The notes under the pieces: generated by a model
What the model was told of the DNA's origin: nothing
Seen by the model: the letters and a program-made list of their open reading frames with translations, nothing else
Database searches by the model: none
Assembly: GCA_023238725.1 (NCBI GenBank)
Contig: CM041531.1
Coordinates: forward strand, 17,320,643 to 17,384,642
Length of the DNA: 64,000 nucleotides
Reading direction: 5' to 3'
Source: Scortum barcoo
Taxonomy: Eukaryota; Chordata; Actinopteri; Centrarchiformes; Terapontidae
Part shown: positions 38,641-49,700 of the stretch, piece by piece
How the letters are laid out: each line of letters opens with the position of its first letter
Position numbering within the stretch: the first letter of the stretch is position 1
Translations under genes and position numbers: made by a program

Positions 38641-39800
38641 CTATTTGCACGTGTGAGCGACAGGCCCATAACACCGTGCGCGTCCGTGCGCGTCCAAAGA
38701 CACACCTGCTCCGACGAAGAGCGTAATTACAGGTGGCGCAGACAGACACGATCTTTGTATGGGCTGCGTGTTTGTGAGCAGCAAAACAACCCCGATCCCG
38801 GAGCCTGGTCCCGGGTTTCGCTCACACCGAGGCGGAAAGCGAGTCGCTACGGCGGTGACCAGAGATGGGAGGAAACGCAGACGTCTCACTCCAGCTGCAT
38901 TTTATTTATTTATTTTTTTAGCTGTTTATGGCAAGTGCGCTGTCGTTGAACTGGACGTGAAGTTTCACTTAGAGGTTTACTGGTGTGTGAATGCCCTCTT
39001 TGTAACCTCTGCCTCTGTTCCTGGTGTGGTCGTAGAAGGGGGGAAATGTTGAGATTTTGCAAATGATGAAGTGCCGTTTTTTTTGTTTTTTTTTTTTGTT
39101 TTTTTTGTAAACAACGTGTTGACATCGCTCGCACACACACACACACACACACACACGCAGATCAAACTGACCTTGTTGTGATGAGTACCGGAGCGGTTGC
39201 CATGGTAACCGCTCCAGACTGTGAGGGCAGGCGGGGAGTAATTCATCTCCCCGAACAGAGACGATCTGTGCGCACGGCGCCGTGTTTATAGTGGAGACTG
39301 CAGACGGGCCGACGGACACCGCGGAACAAACCTGTGCATTAATCTCTGCGACTGAGCCCGCTCAGCCATCCACCAACGGGAGGGCTGCAGATAAACTCGA
39401 CGGACTCGAGCTGACCCGCGGTGGCGAGGTCAAACACCGCGCTTTTCCGCCGGTGTGAAGGTGAATTTACAGCCACCACAACGGCGCGGTGTGTGGTGTG
39501 TGTGTGCATGATGAGCGGCTGAGGAGGAGGAGGAGGAGGAGAAGGAGGCTGCGGTCTGAAACCAGATTTTATCCTGGATATCTGGAAACCAGCGTCGTGT
39601 CGTTCACACAGCGAGGCTGTGTGTCGGTTTAATATGTAGTTACATGCCGGTTTCCAGCCATTTTTTCTCTCTGTCTCCGCCTCCAGGAGGATCCTCCAGC
39701 GGCGGGACGGTGAACGTTTTCTATCCCAGATATGGAGCGTGAAGATGCGGATTACAGAGGGAGCCCCGCCGCTTGTTTAGCCGCACTGATTTCATCACAC
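38640..39800 (+). promoter_or_regulatory. CpG-rich region, likely igf1r promoter and 5' leader
   Basis: CG dinucleotides are dense at about 38,650-38,880 and again at 39,185-39,800, unlike the AT-rich DNA on both sides. The mammalian IGF1R promoter is TATA-less and lies in a CpG island with a long leader, so this is the expected place. Between the two CG-rich parts lie a T-rich tract (39,077-39,108) and a CA microsatellite (39,131-39,155). A GGA repeat lies at about 39,524-39,542. The transcription start cannot be fixed here. Confidence 0.55.
39190..39215. promoter_or_regulatory. Palindromic RFX-type X-box upstream of igf1r
   Basis: A 26-base near-perfect palindrome, with one mismatched base pair. 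Its core, GTTGCCATGGTAAC at 39,196-39,209, fits the RFX X-box consensus of two RGYAAC-type half sites. It lies in the CpG-rich region about 0.9 kb before the igf1r start codon. Binding is inferred from the motif. Confidence 0.55.
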
Positions 39801-39833
39801 ACGCCGGCGCGGTGTCGTTTTTGGCAGCGATAA
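39732..39833 (+). CDS. Possible upstream ORF in the igf1r leader, 33 aa
   Basis: ATG at 39,732 (context GATATGG) is followed by 33 sense codons and TAA at 39,831-39,833. It would lie in the igf1r leader if transcription starts upstream. Shorter candidates are ATG ATG AGC GGC TGA at 39,508-39,522, a 12-codon frame at 39,845-39,883, a bare ATG-TAG at 39,959-39,964, and ATG ATT TAG at 40,089-40,097. The peptide has no family features; any role would be translational control. Whether it is transcribed is not known. Confidence 0.3.
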   Translation: MEREDADYRGSPAACLAALISSHTPARCRFWQR

Positions 39834-40117
39834 TAAGCAGAACTATGAGTACATATTTTCTGGTGAGAGGAATAAATCGGTGATTTTCGGAGCACGACTG
39901 GACTCCCATTAGGAAACGTGAGAGATAAGGAGAGAGGAGAGCTACCCTGCTAGCCTGCATGTAGTAGCTATTAGCTCCATTAGCCGGCTAACAGCTAAAA
40001 GGTGCTGGCTGGATAATAAATAAAAAGGGCTTTTAGTAGTTCTGACCAGGTTTTGCCCACGTTTAGTCCCCTGAAGGTATTTATTTACATGATTTAGGAG
40101 GATTTACTCTTCCAGGA

Positions 40118-40208
40118 ATGAGGTCTCGAATGGAAAGGAGGCGCTTGACCTTGTTTTGGGGTCTGATGCTGGGTCTGTCGTCCTGCCTCCGGCCCGCCAC
40201 CGCAGAGA
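40118..40208 (+). CDS. igf1r: Insulin-like growth factor 1 receptor, exon 1 (signal peptide)
   Basis: Thirty codons plus one base, from ATG at 40,118 to the donor GTAAGT at 40,209. The peptide begins MRSRMERRRLTLFWGL, then has a hydrophobic core and an ATA|E-type signal cleavage site, so the mature chain would start at Glu30 followed by Ile-Cys-Gly-Pro from the exon junction, as in IGF1R orthologues. A second in-frame Met lies at codon 5; I chose the first because it gives the usual signal-peptide length. The exon is joined to exon 2 across an intron of about 7 kb. Confidence 0.88.
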
Positions 40209-43029
40209 GTAAGTACTGCTGCTCCTCACTGCTACAACACACTGCTGTTTTCATGAGCCTCTGCTGCTCACATGTGGACTGAGGGTTAGCTTGTGTTACC
40301 TTGTGAAAAACCTAATAACATCATATTTACTCTCTATATTGTTTAGAATAGTACATATAACAGTACAAAGATGTGTAGAGTGTCTTGTTGTCTCGCCAAT
40401 TTACATATTATGTCTGTATTTATGACCAAAATATCATAAATATGATTGTATTTGTTTAGAAGGATGGAGAATATATATATATATATATAATATATCACAA
40501 TGTAATTATGAAGCTATACATTGAGCCTGCTATATAGGAGTATTGTGTATTACACAGTGTAGTACTACTTGTTAATAGAGGAAATATGATTTTAGACGAG
40601 TGGGAAAAGTATTTCATACGTTTTGTTTTCATGTTAGTAGTGTAAATATGTGTAGTTATCTTGTTCTTGGTGAATACTGTGATATAAATTGTAGGAAATC
40701 TGGTTTTAATTTGGTTTTAAAAGCACGCCACAAAGAAGTGAGTCATTTTAAGTGTCTTGGTAAATCCATTACCGTGACTCAGCCCATGGAGAAAGCCAGT
40801 CAAGCTATATATACTGTATATATATATACACCACATTGTTAACTCTGAGTCACAGCACGGTGAATTACAATCAACAAGAAGTGGAAGATATCCATGATCT
40901 CAACAGCAAACCGCAAACTCAAATAGGATTTGAGAAATAAAAAGGTCATTGAGTTTAGCTGGTGGAGGTGGGCTTGTCTTCCCCTAGATCCAAACATTAT
41001 GAGATGTTATCTTCATACGGGAGTGAGGAAAAACTACTGCAAACTGTGTTAGTTAGTTTTAACTGCTTGTATCTATATACATTCAGCTCTGTATATGCTG
41101 TAATAGATTAAACATTTCAACATAAAATAAAGGAGCACATATAGATGCACACAAGATGTATTTATTTTCAATTGTTGTAGGTCACAGGAAGTATTTGTAA
41201 GCGAAGTGAAGCTGTGATGGTTTTGCAGCCTGGACCAGTACATTTGGTTCAGAGGTTTAGCAAAAAACACATAAAGATCATGTAAAACAAGCAATCCTAC
41301 TGTAGGTGGAGGGTAAAGTTTTAGCAAGGACAGTATGTAGTCATATTTTAATGACTTTCCAAAGTTTCTAATGAATGAAAACACTTGTCTGAATTTGTCT
41401 GACAGTATGCAGTCAATATCCTCTTTTATTTGACAAACCTGGGCATACCATGTCCTTAGAAGTATTTTTCATGAATTTCAGCCTGTTGCAGCTGTTACAA
41501 TGTGCTGCAGCAACACCTCCCATCAGGCAAATGATGGGAACCACAGATGGGCTGAGCTTAAAGATTGTAGTCCAGTGATAATCCATCATAGTAAAATTCA
41601 TCTAAGTTTTGACAGAACTCTTGAGAAGGACCAATTGGCGGCGCGCAGGCAGCTCTAACTACAGCATGGCAGCTTATTAAAACTCTCAGCTTCTGTCGGC
41701 TCCTACGCTTACGAAGTTAATGAATTTAAAGCTTTATTCGACACGTCTTTTTATGTGTTACCACCAGAAATTTTTCCATGTCTCCAGCTATACTGTAAAC
41801 TAAGCTTCCTGATTCATCCCATTCATGACATGTTGGGGAGGGGTGGGTTGGGTACTTGAACCAGGGTCTGGGTTTTAAAATAGAACAAGCCAAAGTACAT
41901 TCGCAAGCAAAACAGACCAAGTTCTGTTGATTGGAAAGAGTGAGGAGCTTGTGAACTGTGTGTCATGGGGTTTACTGTTAGCCCCAGTGGTCACAGGACA
42001 AATCTGGGAGCAGCAGAGAGGTTCTCCCATCGAAATCCTACATTTATTCTCACTCCGGTTTGGAGCTGTCTAAGGGTTCCTTGTGTGGCTAAACTCGAGG
42101 CATTCCTGCTGGTTTGGAGTATCAGTTTGGACTAAAGGGCAGCTGGCGGGTCTGGGTTAACCAGGTTCAGCTCTGCCGCCGCAGACACAGCCGTTCAGGT
42201 GAACCAAACAAGTTTTATCTGTCACGAATGATCTTTTGCTAAAGCTTTTCTTCTCACCATGCCTCTCATGTGGAAAAGTATTTATGAGTGCGTTCCCCCC
42301 TCGGGCAGTCTGTCGTTAACAGGATGGAAATGAGGAGTAAACAGACTTGCTGCAGTCTAGTAGCAGTGTATGAAGCACCAGCTTAGATGGCGTATTGCTT
42401 TCCTATTTCTTGTCTTATGGGGCCTCTTGTGGATTTCCTCTGATTGTCTGTGGATAGTCTGGGCGCTGCAGCCAGCTGGGGAAAGGTTATCAAAAGTAAA
42501 TATGTGATCTGGAAGCTCATCAAAGCTGCAGAGATAGGCTTGTATACTCAGCTGTTTAAAATGTGTCAGTGTGGGAGGGGAGGGCGGGGGAGTTATTAAG
42601 CTGTTACACCTGCTATTGGTATTTTCACTTAGCTGGTGCACACAATGTAAATTTTGATCAGAAACTTTTGTTTAGAGCCTTCTCAAGCGTGGTTAGGAGC
42701 AGTTCCCATGAAAGATGACCATGCTGGTGTGTGCAGTGAGGCCACTGAGGGTGAAGCGGCGAGGCTGTGGTGATGTAACGTCACTAGGCGGCGTGTCTTT
42801 TTACAGGCCCTGCTGCTGGGATTGCATTAACAGGTATGCAGTTCAGTGAGGGCTGCTGACAGTGTGCACTGACAAGTAGATTACAGAGAAAGACATAACC
42901 GCCATACCAGCACGCTGCCTGCCTTAAATCACACCAAAGGCATTTTGTAATGGCTCACCAAAGGCTCTCACATCCTCTCTAGAAAAGATTTTAGCTCTCA
43001 GCAGTTTTGGTTGAAAAGCCTATAGTTCT

Positions 43030-43056
43030 GAACTGTCTTGTTTTTTTTTTTTTTTT
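43030..43056. repeat. T homopolymer
   Basis: About 25 T in a row followed by GTTGTTG in igf1r intron 1. It could be a retroelement tail read in reverse, but no body is visible. Confidence 0.8.
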
Positions 43057-45839
43057 TTTTTTTTTGTTGTTGTTTTTTATATGAGAACTAAATTATCCCC
43101 AATTAAAATACCAATTGCAATGAAAGGCAGTGCAACTGTAACACATCTTAGCAGCACAGGGCACTGGTACGCGACGAGCCACAGCTCCTAGTGTGCTTTG
43201 AAACTTGGGTCAATAGCAGGGATAAAAGAGGTCAACAATGGGAAAGTTTTTACATCGGATATATTTGCTGTCTGCAGAGTTTACTGTGGTAAAACATGCT
43301 TTTTGTGGGAAGAATTATGGGACACTCTTAAACTTGTTTTGGCAAGTCTACTAACTGAATTTGCATAAACAGGCCCAACTTTCTTTTGTGTTTTTCAGTG
43401 GAGAAATGGGTGTCTATCCATTTTTTTCTGGTGTTTGTTGCTACTTTCTGAAGGTATTAATATTAAAAAAGTTCATGTGAGATTGACATTTTAGGTGTAA
43501 AATGTACCAGGAGTACTAACTTTTTCATCTGAAACATCCACATCAGATTGACAATAAATAAACTATATGTAGTTTTAGAGACAGCCCCCCAATTCTAGTC
43601 AACAAAAATGAAACATGCATGTTTGATATTTGATCATTAAGACATGAGCTGAAGACACGATAGTTCATAGACATCAGCAGACACTTTGTGTCTTCCCCAC
43701 AGACCTGTCAGGCCTGCAGTACAGTAACCTTCACTTGTTGCTTCATTTGAATATAGCACTTTTTAAGAGGACGGTTTATCTATAAAGACTTTAACCATGA
43801 TTACAGTCTAAAAGATGAAGAGAGGGAATGTGCTTCCCAGTGTCCGAATTGCACTTTAGGACTGCTGTGCCATCAGGAAACTTTAATACCCAGGTCATAC
43901 AGGAGATACTGGTGGGACCTGCGTCACTGCATTGGTGTGAAATGGGAATAGGAAAGTTACTGTCTGTGTGAACTTTACCACAGCTGAGTTTTAACACATT
44001 TTTTTAGTTTTTTCATGTTAGAAAGTAATCCACCAGCACAGAAACATTTGAATTCTTAAAATGCAATGTATTTCTGAAAAATAGTTGATATTTGAGTTCC
44101 CCAAATGGAAGAGGACTCACAAAGTTTCTGAAAGTTAGCAGGAATATTACCACCCTCATCAACAAGTGACTGATCTGTATTGAAGGGACACTGCTCTCAT
44201 AGTCAAGTGTTTTATTTGTTTTATTACTTACCTGCAGCTTGCATTAGTATTGCCATTGAGTTATATGACTGAAAGATTTGAAAAATGACCGTTTGACACT
44301 TGGAAACTTGTCCTCTTTTTTAACAACAGCAAAACCTTTACATTTAAACACATTTTTAAAAGTTCTTTTCCAGTAGTAAGCAGTTTCTGATTATTCAAGC
44401 TAAAATCAGAAGACCATGTTTTTTGCTGTTTTAGCTGTGTGCAGCTGATAAGTTTCAGACATAACTTGCGGTGTTTATAAGACCTTTTCCGATATTGTGC
44501 TGCGCAGCCAGAGCGCGCCGTCAGATTTGGGAAAACTTTCCATTGCCGGCGGGAAAGTTCATGGTGTTCTTTTGGATTTTAAACTTTGTTTGACCTCAGC
44601 AGTAGAGCAGTTTCTCAAGGAACGCCGCGCTCCCCGTTTTGGGGAACTCCAGTTTTTGGCATCAGCAGTACTGTCTAACTGATCTGATGATAATCTGCGT
44701 TAAGATTTACTGTTTTCACATTGAACGTCAAATCTTATCTTGATGTAATTTGTGAGAAAGTGTTTGGGAGATTAAAAACAAAACAGCGCATTAATTGAGA
44801 CAGGTTTATTACATAGAACTCTTTTTTGTTAGATTATCCAGTGATGTATACAGCCCTGGGGCGTGATATCAAGCGTTGGAATATGTATAGCTGGCAGCAC
44901 ACTGCTCTAGCTCCACGTTTTGCTTTTTGGGTAAACCATTATTTTATTAATTATTTTTTTAAAGAATGAATTCACACTAATTAAACCTGCAGTACTAGCC
45001 CTTATGTTTAATTATGAAACATAGTAATTAAGAAATTGTGTGTTGGGTCTTCACTTTCCCAAACCTGTCTGAGCCACATTCATACAGTAAAACTCTATAG
45101 ACCAGCATTAAAAGTAGTAGTGTGACAACCTGTTAGCTGGTTGGTGTGAGTTTTGCATGACTCACTGCCTTCCAGCTTTTGAAGTCTAAATCCTCCTCAC
45201 AGTGATGTGCGATAATGGCCTCCATGTTTCTGTGGGTGCTACTGGGGCTTCAGGCTAAGTATTGTTTAGAGGCATAGCATACAGGTGGGAGGAAAAGTTG
45301 GAGAGGCGAATCTGGTGGAGTGTTTGCCTTCACCGATCATCACAACCATGCCATACCAAACTTTTCTCAATGCGGGCTCATATTATTCAGAGGCCACACA
45401 GAATTCAAAGCGTTTTTAAAAGAAAAAAACAACAAAAAACACTTTTCTTTGATTCTATTTAGAAAAAGGCATATGCTAACTGTACCTCAGTAAATAACAA
45501 AGAGGTTAAACACAAAGCAAATGTAAACAGATCTGTTTTACACTGAACATAAAACTGCATAAATGCATGTTTTTGCAATTTGTTCACATCAAAGGACAGA
45601 GAACTGCCTTTTGTTGTCTGTCCTTTGATCGAAGGCCCGGATATTTTCACTTCTGCTGTAGAGAATTCTTCAACTCACTAGATCATAGTGCAAAGACTGC
45701 TACAGGTTAAGACTTTTCTGAGACAGTGGGGGTGGGGGAGACACTGCAGTTACAAAAGCTGCTTTTATCCCTTTTAGCGACATGGCTCTGTGGTAGTATC
45801 TGTCTGTCTGTTGGCTGGTTCACCATTTTGGTCTAAACT

Positions 45840-46420
45840 CATATATCCAAACCACTGCCTGACCAGAACAGGCATTCATGGTTCCCAGAGGATAAGTCCT
45901 ACTAACTTGTGATCCCCCAGACAACGTTTTCACCGATCCTGTGAAATGTCTCAATGTCCCCCTGGTGGATTGGCACAAAAATTGTTACTTCCTTTTGATG
46001 GTCACAGAGGATGAAGCCTCTGTGTTTCCTGTCGTGCACCCATGAGGTTGGCCTTTTGTGGTTTTGAGTGAAATGTGTTAATAACTATTGGAGAGGTCGT
46101 AATGAAATTTGAATGTAGAGAATTCTGGATGAATTGTAGTTCAATGGGTGTTGATTTTTTCACTTTCATCGAGCTTTTAACTTGTCCAGTCGTTTGTTGT
46201 CTTACTTAAACCTGAAAAAATTATCACATTTAGTGATAATCTGCGAATGTTTTCATGCTAAAAATCAAGAGAGTGACCAGGGTAAGCATTATATCTGCTA
46301 AACATCAGCATGTTAGCACCTTCACTGTGAACATTTTAGCATGGTGACATTAATGTTTAGCTCAAAGCACCGCTATCCCACGGAGCTGCCACCTTGGCTA
46401 GAGACTCCTATTTCATGACG
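45840..46420 (+). repeat. Common teleost interspersed repeat (member B)
   Basis: Contains GGTTCCCAGAGGATAAGTCC, GTGGTTTTGAGTGAAATGTG, AACTATTGGAGAGG, GCTAAACATCAGCATGTTAG and TTTAGCTCAAAGCACCGCT in the order I know from a repeat frequent in teleost introns. A shorter member lies at 18,140-18,300. No open frame and no clear terminal repeats were found; limits are approximate. Confidence 0.55.
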
Positions 46421-47190
46421 AACGATGACGCCATAGCACTTGTGAAACTCTTCCATGATTCATTCTGTCTTTTTGTTTAACAAGTTGTTTAATCACATAC
46501 ACTGTATTTAATCATCTGACAGTGTGCACATGTTTATTGATGGTGTCTTTTATAGCAGAATAGTTTCAGTGCCTTTTTGAAGTCATTATATTTTCAAAAC
46601 TTGAAAAGAGCAGACAGCGAAACAAGAATATGGGGTCATATTATGTAGACACAGAAAGAACAATAGCCTGAAGGCAGAGCAATGTAAACTTTATAGTGCT
46701 ATTAACCTAAGCTTGAATAGAACCTGACTCAAGTATTTACTTTGTCACACCGTATTAAGTTGACATAGAAAGTGAGAAATGCAAGGCATGTTATGTCAAC
46801 AAACCACACAGGTCAAGTGTACAGTCAACATTTAAAATATGATAAACATCAATAAACATCTTTTTATAGATATCACTATTTGAAGAACCTTGTTATATAT
46901 ATTGTTACATTTAACAGCTATGTCTTACAAATCAACAGTGTGTAAATAAATTATGAAATATCCACATCATTAGTAGGAACATGATTTTTTTTAGCTGCTT
47001 AGCTTTGAAAGAAAGTTTGATTCAGGTCATGCCTCGTATTGGAATGACAAAGCTATTTTGATCCTTGTTTATAAAAGGCAATAGCAAAGAAATTAGAACA
47101 GAGTAAATTAGGTGTTGAATATTTATGTTCCTGTTGAATTGAATGGATTACAACCCCTCACCTTCTCCTTTCGTTTCTCCCATCATGCAG

Positions 47191-47757
47191 TCTGTGGCCC
47201 CAGCATCGACATTGGCAATGACATCAGTGAGTTCAGGCGTCTAGAGAACTGCACAGTGGTGGAGGGCTACCTGCAGATCCTCCTCATCGGCGACAAAAAC
47301 AACAACAATGTCAACCAGGAAGTCTTCCGCTCCCTCAGCTTCCCCAAGCTGACCATGATCACAGACTACTTGCTGCTGTTCCGGGTGTCCGGCCTGGACA
47401 GCCTGAGCACGCTTTTTCCCAACCTCACCGTCATACGTGGGCGAACCCTCTTCTACAACTACGCCCTAGTGATCTTCGAGATGACCAGCCTGAAGGACAT
47501 CGGCCTGTACAACCTGAGGAACATCACCCGCGGCGCCATCCGCATCGAGAAGAACCCTGAGCTTTGCTACCTGGACTCCATAGACTGGTCACTCATCCTG
47601 GATGCCGAGTTCAACAATTACATCGCCGGGAACAAGCAGACCAAGGAGTGCAGCGATGTTTGCCCGGGCATCATGGAGAACAACCCCATGTGCAGAAAGA
47701 CCATGTTCAACAACAACTACAACTACCGCTGCTGGAATTCCAATCACTGCCAGAAAG
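47191..47757 (+). CDS. igf1r: Insulin-like growth factor 1 receptor, exon 2 (L1 domain)
   Basis: IGF1R is a disulphide-linked receptor tyrosine kinase that binds IGF1 and IGF2 and signals to growth pathways; only its N-terminal ligand-binding part lies here. The exon runs from an acceptor ending ATGCAG to donor GTAAGC at 47,758, with phases (2 bases in, 1 base out) that fit exon 1. It encodes the receptor L domain (leucine-rich L1) from CGPSIDIGND and the first cysteines of the Cys-rich region, ending NYRCWNSNHCQK. The stretches FYNYALVIFEM and LYNLRNITRGAIRIEKN are close to human IGF1R and separate it from the insulin receptor. Residues about 64-80 include an Asn run (DKNNNN) and look about seven residues longer than human. 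The kinase half is outside the window. Whether this is the a or b teleost paralogue is not decided. Confidence 0.95.
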
Positions 47758-48681
47758 GTAAGCCGACTTTCACACATGATAGCTCGTCAGGGATTTGAAT
47801 TGGAAATGAAATAGATCATGCAGACAGACTCGCCTTTGGCCTGGTTTGTGTTGATGTGAATCTCGGAGTGTAATGAACGGCACCGTGCCTACAGCTGTGG
47901 CATGCTACCTGTCACTTTAACCGCTTTGGCTGTTGTGTTTTGGCTGCGAGGGGAGGAGGAAAAGGGGGGCACGTTCTACTGCATGACTGACTCGTCTGCA
48001 GATCTTTGCTGTAATATATCTCAGGTGTTTATCCAACTTAAGGAAACATGGAGAAAGAGCTAAGCAGAGGTATCGGCTAAAGCCACAATTTTGCCTCAGC
48101 CCACGTCATTGTTCAGAAAGGTTTTCTGAATGTTAGTAAGTACTCGCTGTCAAATGCCAACATCTGTTTACTTCCATACCAAAACCTTGTATTTTAGACT
48201 GTAGCTGTAGCATATTCAGGTGTCTTATGGCCCTCATCGGTGCCATGCAAGTTTAATTCAAATGTTCACATCTGCCTAAACAAACTGAATTAAAGGAGCA
48301 AATGCTCCAGAGATTAATTAAACTACTCCAAGCACGATGTGAACTCACCCTTTAATTTGGTGTTTACGACTGCAGCGTTTTAGATGACTTGTTTTGCTGG
48401 TGCGTTTCAGACGATGTGTTTTGGCTGACTGACTGTGTGTGTCTGGCTGAATTGTTTCCCTGGCGACAGGCGCCTTGCTGCAGACTCAGCATGTTGATGT
48501 TTTCAGTCTTGTGACATGGAACTGTCGCAGGACTGGCCTGGATTTCACGCGTGTGCGTACACACACAGGCGTGCACACTCTGTCGCCATCATCGGGTGCA
48601 CTTGAGGCACAGGCTGAAATGCAGGCATGCGCAAATGTAAACAGACTTATCACCGAGATGCAAATAAGTCTGACACACGAA

Positions 48682-48701
48682 CACACACACACACACACAC
48701 G
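48682..48701. repeat. CA microsatellite
   Basis: Short CA tract in igf1r intron 2. Confidence 0.8.
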
Positions 48702-49544
48702 TTGGGCCTGCTTTGTGGGTTGCTGGAGTGGCAGAGTGTGGGCATGCTGGAAAAGACACCAGGAGGTGGGATATGCTGGAGGAAGGAGGGGGTGTCAGGT
48801 GGAGGAGCAGAACTCTTATCATTTCTCACGTCAGCAAGAAGAAGACACTATGGAGAGTCCACAATACTATCTAGAGCCCTCCTCTCCTGTTTGGCATTAG
48901 ACTCTTATCCCATTAAACACAATAACTATCTGGATTATTAATCGGTCATCATATGGATGTGACCTAATGGATGCACTATAAGCTCAACAACATCAAGCAG
49001 TGGTGTTGCTTTGACAGCAACGTCCACAGTTTTAGATTAGATTTAAAATTGCATTATCAATGGTTAACAGTACAGCTAGAAAGCAGCTAGAAATTGGGAA
49101 AAAAAATCAACAATATAATATTTATACTGTGTGCGGCTGTTATTGTATTGTTTGGTATTTTGCTCATGTTGATATTATTGTTTGAAGGTCAGACTTGAGG
49201 CCACAGTAGAACACAGCTGTTCAGTCTGTAAAATTATTTGACTGTTATGATAATATAAAATACTGACATTAAGATATTTTGTCTATACATACCATTGAAT
49301 AGTCAACCAGTGATAACAAGGTCAAGTATAACAGCTGTGTATAAGCAGTACAGTTTTTCCTGGTAAAAGGCCATCTTTCTGTCTCTACTCTGAGACGGGA
49401 CTGAAACATCTTGTTTTACAAAGGGCGGGGGCCGTGAAAGACAGGAAACAGATTTGGATATTATTTTTAAATAGCCAACAATTAATACGAAATACGCAGT
49501 AGTACATCTATTGCCAGTGTTAGTGCAGCAGGTGCTACTACTGT

Positions 49545-49700
49545 TTCTCTTCTTCTGCCTCAACTGTTCGGTCTGCAGCTGCTAGTATAACTACTTTTAC
49601 TACTAGTACTACTTTTCCCTGTAAGACAGTTACTGTTGATACTACTTGGCCCACCATTGCTGCTACGAAAACCACTGTTAATGCTACTTCTAGTGCCAGA
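49545..49700. repeat. Degenerate ACT/CTA trinucleotide-rich tract
   Basis: Repeated but imperfect TACTACT, CTAGTACTACT and CTGCTA units. It looks like an old, decayed triplet microsatellite. Confidence 0.45.

Larger units (their letters stand above)
40209..47190 (+). other. igf1r intron 1
   Basis: About 7 kb, GTAAGT...ATGCAG. It holds a TA tract (about 40,471-40,490), a T homopolymer (about 43,030-43,056) and a teleost interspersed repeat at about 45,840-46,420. A short GC-rich patch at about 44,500-44,660 stands out from its AT-rich surroundings but has no supported function. No other exon was recognised. Confidence 0.7.

Noticed and set aside
38575..38949. 124-residue plus-strand frame upstream of igf1r
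   Set aside because: It lies in CpG-rich DNA where stop codons are rare, has no domain, and ends in T-rich noncoding sequence.
40441..40820. TA-rich patches as a possible origin or scaffold region
   Set aside because: They are short microsatellites in igf1r intron 1 with no further support.
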